From Anatilimnocola floriformis (GTDB taxonomy: Bacteria; Planctomycetota; Planctomycetia; Pirellulales; Pirellulaceae), in contig NZ_JAMLFW010000002.1 of assembly GCF_024256385.1 (NCBI RefSeq), forward strand, positions 1,550,001 to 1,614,000: a DNA stretch of 64,000 nt. The letters run 5' to 3'. Positions 60,013 through 64,000 of this stretch are shown here, in pieces. Numbering within the stretch: the first letter of the stretch is position 1; every line of letters starts with the position of its first letter. The notes below the pieces were generated by a model that ran no database searches, had not been told where the DNA came from, and saw only the letters and a list, made by a program, of their open reading frames with translations. Both the position numbers and the translations under genes were made by a program.

Positions 60013-62430
60013 TTATCGCGCCCGACCGAACCACCAGGCAAATAATTGCTCCGAGCAGAGCACCACGACCACGGCCCACAGCAGGTACCACCAGATCTCC
60101 GAATTGGCGCCGCTGCTGTCGAGACCACTCAGTTTGTCGGCCGTGATGATTTCGACTTTCGCATCGCCGAGGTTCTTCTTCAAAACGGCCTGGTCGACAC
60201 GCTTCAAATCACCTTCGGTCGGATCGACATTGGCCGCGAACAACACTGTTTCGGGATTTGTCGAACCACGGCGGGCGAGTTTCAATTCGTAAAAGCCCTG
60301 CAGATCGGTGCTCGGATATTCCAGCCGCCAGACGGTGGCTTGGCCGTTTGATTTGCCGTTGGTGGGAGCCACGGCAGCGACATCGAGCGGCTGGGGCGTG
60401 GTCGCTGGCTCGTCCTTCTTCGCTGGTTCGTCGCCATCAATGGCCGTGGCTTGCACGTTGGCTTTGCGTTCGCGAGGGCCTTCGAGCGAGGCGTCGATTT
60501 CGTAGTTCGTCAGATCGAGCGGTTGCCGGATCGGCTGGGCGACGCGGAGCAAACCTTGATCGCCCCGATTGCCAGCCAGGTAGCGGACCATTTCCTGCAT
60601 CACGATCAAATAGCTCGGGTCGCTCGTCCAGTTCGTCCAATCGGCATCGGCCGGAACGGCGCTGAAGAAGACGCGGCCCTGACCGAACGATCGTTCGGCG
60701 AAAGCCGGCGAATCATCCGGATCGTTCAGCTTGGCCGTGATCGCCACCTGATTGCCGACCTGTTCCTTGATTGGGCTCGAGCCCCACCAGCGGAAGAGCT
60801 TCACGTTGTCGAGGAAGGGGTTGTTTTGACCGCCGAACACCTTGAGCACTTCGTGATTGGTCTGCTCGACGCGAAGGAGCGACCAAGTTTCGTCGGTTTC
60901 GTCACCCTTGATGTTCTCGAGCTTCAGCGGCGACAGTCCTTTGCCATCCTTGAAGTAATGCTGATTGAAAAAGGCTTCGTCGATTTGATCGCCGGGGAAA
61001 ATCACCAGCCCGCCGCCAGCCGCGACCCAGCGCTCCAGCGCGGCGATGGTTTCTTCGGGCTTTTCTCCGAGACGATAAACATTGAGGAGGAAGATGACTT
61101 GGTACTTATCCAGCTTGAGCGATTCAAATTCGCTCTCGGTCACGATATCGGCGGCGATGCCGCTGGGAACCGGGCCGTGCGGCGACAAAGCACGCTTGAG
61201 ATAAAACGACTCGGCTTTGCCGAAGGCGGACGAAGGATCGCCGTCGACGATCAAAGCCGGAATGCCGCGAACGAGCCGGGCGGGAAAGTACGAAATGCTG
61301 TCGGCGGGAAGACGATCGTCTTCGCCTTGAGCGGCTGAAGAGACTTCGATCTTCACTTTCCGCGGCGCGAGTTGTCCTGGACCAGCAGCGCCATCGGTCT
61401 CCTCATCGCCGGTAAAGGCAAACGCAAAGCTGGTGTTCACTGTTTCGCCGGGGCCGATCTTGTCGATTTCGTTTTGCAGCGGCAAAGCTTCGCCAGCGAC
61501 GAACTTCACGCGCACGTCTTTGGCTTCGGTGCTGCCGAAGTTGGAAACGGAAACATCGAACCGCGACGACACGCCTTCGACGAGCGTTCCTTCCGGCTTG
61601 ACGGCGGTGATCGCCAGATTGCGATCTTCGGTGTCGCCCACGTCGACGATGTAGCTGGCCGAGGCCAACTTGCTGATGCGCGTCATCATCTTGGCCGGCG
61701 ACTCAGGCGTTTCATCATTGGCCCGCCAATCGTGCTGCCGCAAGTCCGAAACGATGTAGACCACGCGATTGATGTTCGCCGGTTGCGACGACAGGTATTG
61801 TTCGAGTTCCTTGAGTGCCGCAGGGAGGCCGGCCGGTTGATCGCTGGCTTCGAGCTTGCCGAGCAGATCGTTGATCTCGGTAACGCTTTCGCGCGACAAG
61901 TGCGCGCCGTTGTAAACCGGCTTGTCGGGGCGCGACGTGAGGAGAAGCGTCAGCGAGTTGTCTTGCGAACCATCGGAGAGGGAGTTCGTCAGATCGACGA
62001 CCCGCTTCCGCGTCAGGTCCCAGATCGAATCGTTTCCTTGCCGCGTTTGCATGCTCAGCGAGTCATCGAGCAGGATGATCCGTTCAAACTGCTGGGCATC
62101 GATCAATCCCGCCGTCATCGCCGTCGGAAAGAACGGCCGGGCGAGCAGCAAGCCGAGCAAAAAGATCGCCAGGCAGCGGAGGAGCAGCAGGATCAGATTT
62201 TCGAGCCGTACGCGTCGGCGGTTCTTCTTTTCTGCATCGAGCAGAAATTCCATCGCCGCCCAATCGACGATTTTGAATTGTCGCTTGTTCAGCAAATGGA
62301 TGATGATCGGCACCGAAATGGCTGCCAGACCGATGCCGGCTAGCAGCGGGTTCGTCAAGAACGTGCCGGCCCAGCTGCTCAAGCCGCCGAGCGCTTCGAA
62401 TTGACCGATGAGGAAGGGCATGGTGGGCAT
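60013..62430 (-). CDS. BatA/VWA membrane protein
   Basis: An 805-residue protein. The N-terminus NPLLAGIGLAAISVPIIIHL followed by LNKRQFKIVDWAAMEFLLDA is the N-terminal BatA domain with two membrane helices (second at LLLLRCLAIFLLGLLLARPF). A VWA metal site reads RIILLDDSLSM (DxSxS), and later VAAGGGLVIFPGDQIDEAFF resembles a GATase-like fold. A C-terminal membrane helix (WWYLLWAVVVVLCSEQLFAW) follows. The start codon overlaps the stop of the DUF58 gene (TGATG), so the two are coupled. Role: structural or metal-dependent assembly partner of MoxR. Confidence 0.8.
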   Translation of the reverse strand: MPTMPFLIGQFEALGGLSSWAGTFLTNPLLAGIGLAAISVPIIIHLLNKRQFKIVDWAAMEFLLDAEKKNRRRVRLENLILLLLRCLAIFLLGLLLARPFFPTAMTAGLIDAQQFERIILLDDSLSMQTRQGNDSIWDLTRKRVVDLTNSLSDGSQDNSLTLLLTSRPDKPVYNGAHLSRESVTEINDLLGKLEASDQPAGLPAALKELEQYLSSQPANINRVVYIVSDLRQHDWRANDETPESPAKMMTRISKLASASYIVDVGDTEDRNLAITAVKPEGTLVEGVSSRFDVSVSNFGSTEAKDVRVKFVAGEALPLQNEIDKIGPGETVNTSFAFAFTGDEETDGAAGPGQLAPRKVKIEVSSAAQGEDDRLPADSISYFPARLVRGIPALIVDGDPSSAFGKAESFYLKRALSPHGPVPSGIAADIVTESEFESLKLDKYQVIFLLNVYRLGEKPEETIAALERWVAAGGGLVIFPGDQIDEAFFNQHYFKDGKGLSPLKLENIKGDETDETWSLLRVEQTNHEVLKVFGGQNNPFLDNVKLFRWWGSSPIKEQVGNQVAITAKLNDPDDSPAFAERSFGQGRVFFSAVPADADWTNWTSDPSYLIVMQEMVRYLAGNRGDQGLLRVAQPIRQPLDLTNYEIDASLEGPRERKANVQATAIDGDEPAKKDEPATTPQPLDVAAVAPTNGKSNGQATVWRLEYPSTDLQGFYELKLARRGSTNPETVLFAANVDPTEGDLKRVDQAVLKKNLGDAKVEIITADKLSGLDSSGANSEIWWYLLWAVVVVLCSEQLFAWWFGRAR

Positions 62431-63335
62431 CAGTGGCGCAGCGCCTGACGGCGGACTTTTTGACGGAAGGTAAGGTAAGTGCCGAGGACCGCGTCGAGCG
62501 GATCCTTGGTATTCATCAGCACGTAATCGATGCCGGCCGAGGCGCAGGTCTTGCGAACTTCCTCGAGAAACTTCTGGACGTTCTCGAGATAGCTCTTACG
62601 CAGCGACCGCGGTTCGGTGTGCAACTGCACGTTCATTTCCAGGCCGCGAAAGAGCGTGTTGTCCTGGAAAGGAAACGTCAACTCGTCGTCGTGCATGACC
62701 TGAAAGACGATCACTTCATGCCGCCGCAGCCGGAACTGCCGCAAGGCTTCCGACAGCGTGGGAATGTCCGTGAAGAGATCCGAAAAGAGCACCACCATGC
62801 CACGGCGGCGAATCTGCTGGGCGAGTTCCGGAAACACGCGCGAGACATCGGTCTGCTCATCGACCTGCAACTGCTCGAGCTCGTGCATCAACAGCTTCAG
62901 GTGATTGGGGTGCGAGCTCGCCGGCAAATACTTTTGAACCTTGGTATTGAAGGCAACCAGGCCGACGGCGTCTTGCTGTTGTTGCAGCAGATAGGCGAGG
63001 CTGGCGGCGCCGGTCGCGGCATAGTCGAACTTCGACCAAGGCGCCGTGTACCGCATGCTCTTGCTGCAATCGACGAGGATGGTGCAGCGCAGATTGGTTT
63101 CTTCTTCGTATTCCTTGATGTAATGCCGGTCCGTCTTCGACCAGACTTTCCAGTCGATGTGCCGGATGTCATCACCGGGGGCGTATTCGCGGTGCGTGGC
63201 AAATTCCACCGCATAGCCGTGATACGGACTGCGGTGCTGGCCCGAAATAAAACCCTCGACGACCAGGCGGGCCCGCACATCGAGCCGCTTGATGCGATCC
63301 AGGGTTTTCGGATCGAGATAAGTGGGTAAGGACAT
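62430..63335 (-). CDS. DUF58 domain protein
   Basis: A 301-residue cytoplasmic protein with the DUF58 signature: RLVVEGFISGQHRSPYHGYA then EFATHREYAPGDDIRHIDWK and the VWA-type metal site ILVDCSKSMRY (DxSxS), RGMVVLFSDLFTDIPTLSEA. DUF58 proteins act with MoxR ATPases. It sits after moxR in the operon and its stop overlaps the start of BatA. ATG 63335 is used; the longer frame to 63395 reads into the palindrome at 63349-63432. Confidence 0.92.
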   Translation of the reverse strand: MSLPTYLDPKTLDRIKRLDVRARLVVEGFISGQHRSPYHGYAVEFATHREYAPGDDIRHIDWKVWSKTDRHYIKEYEEETNLRCTILVDCSKSMRYTAPWSKFDYAATGAASLAYLLQQQQDAVGLVAFNTKVQKYLPASSHPNHLKLLMHELEQLQVDEQTDVSRVFPELAQQIRRRGMVVLFSDLFTDIPTLSEALRQFRLRRHEVIVFQVMHDDELTFPFQDNTLFRGLEMNVQLHTEPRSLRKSYLENVQKFLEEVRKTCASAGIDYVLMNTKDPLDAVLGTYLTFRQKVRRQALRH

Positions 63336-63348
63336 GAGCAGTTTCTTT

Positions 63349-63432
63349 GTAGGCCGGAACAAGCTGTACTCAACGCAGTTCCGGCAGATGTGCACTTCAT
63401 GCCGGAACTGCGCGTTGCTTGTTCCGGCCTAC
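63349..63432. repeat. Palindromic repeat R5 (GTAGGCCGGAACAAGC type)
   Basis: GTAGGCCGGAACAAGC at the left pairs with GCTTGTTCCGGCCTAC at the right, with a second inner pair (GCAGTTCCGGCA with TGCCGGAACTGC). It lies in the 119-base gap between moxR and the DUF58 gene, inside the operon. Confidence 0.85.
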
Positions 63433-63454
63433 GCCATCGAACTTCAAACTTGCT

Positions 63455-64000
<546 letters not shown>

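Overview
The window comes from a planctomycete, most likely a Pirellulales-type bacterium. This is inferred from protein families that are strongly typical of that phylum: a Tat-exported DUF1501 protein, a PSCyt1/DUF1549/DUF1553 cytochrome-type protein, a sialate O-acetylesterase fused to DUF1080, several secreted or lipid-anchored proteins of unknown role, and a long MoxR/DUF58/BatA operon with beta-propeller proteins. The DNA is GC-rich and gene-dense. Many gaps hold palindromic dispersed repeats. No rRNA, tRNA or CRISPR array was recognised.

Layout. 1-5.7 kb: a truncated lipoprotein, a glycerophosphodiesterase, a small monooxygenase, an FAD protein beside a DUF1501 protein, and two small envelope proteins. 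5.9-11.9 kb: a sulfate uptake locus, with a GAF/AAA+ sigma-54 activator divergent from sbp-cysT-cysW-cysA and a DUF2292 gene; a well-formed -24/-12 promoter lies before sbp. 11.9-16.2 kb: a second glycerophosphodiesterase, two proteins of unknown role and an MBL hydrolase. 16.4-16.8 kb: a promoter-to-terminator interval without a convincing gene, a candidate small RNA. 17-21.5 kb: Nudix hydrolase, an exbB-exbD-tonB operon and a cation/proton antiporter. 21.8-26.6 kb: the esterase/DUF1080 fusion, three small unknown genes and a glycosyltransferase. 26.6-34 kb: mutY, a parvulin-type isomerase, two STN-like proteins, a sugar isomerase-like protein, a CDF metal exporter and a membrane protein. 34-39 kb: the PSCyt protein, acpS, an orphan GroES-like gene and DUF4416. 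39-45.4 kb: fliS, fliD and a very large flagellin, with a sigma-54-like promoter before fliD. 45.9-49.1 kb: serine dehydratase and an insertion sequence that landed inside a dispersed repeat, leaving a 5-bp target duplication. 49.4-64 kb: one minus-strand operon running from moxR (cut by the window edge) through DUF58, BatA/VWA, two related propeller proteins, a VWA/GATase-like protein and a coiled-coil membrane protein, and ending at a strong hairpin.

How genes work together. The sulfate locus reads as a complete uptake system whose expression is probably nitrogen-style, through sigma-54 and its own activator. The flagellar block supplies filament, cap and filament chaperone. The MoxR operon resembles Bat/MoxR envelope systems, in which the AAA+ ATPase and VWA proteins assemble or remodel membrane complexes; the propeller proteins are probably its periplasmic part. 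All functional calls rest on motifs read by eye; no database search was run.
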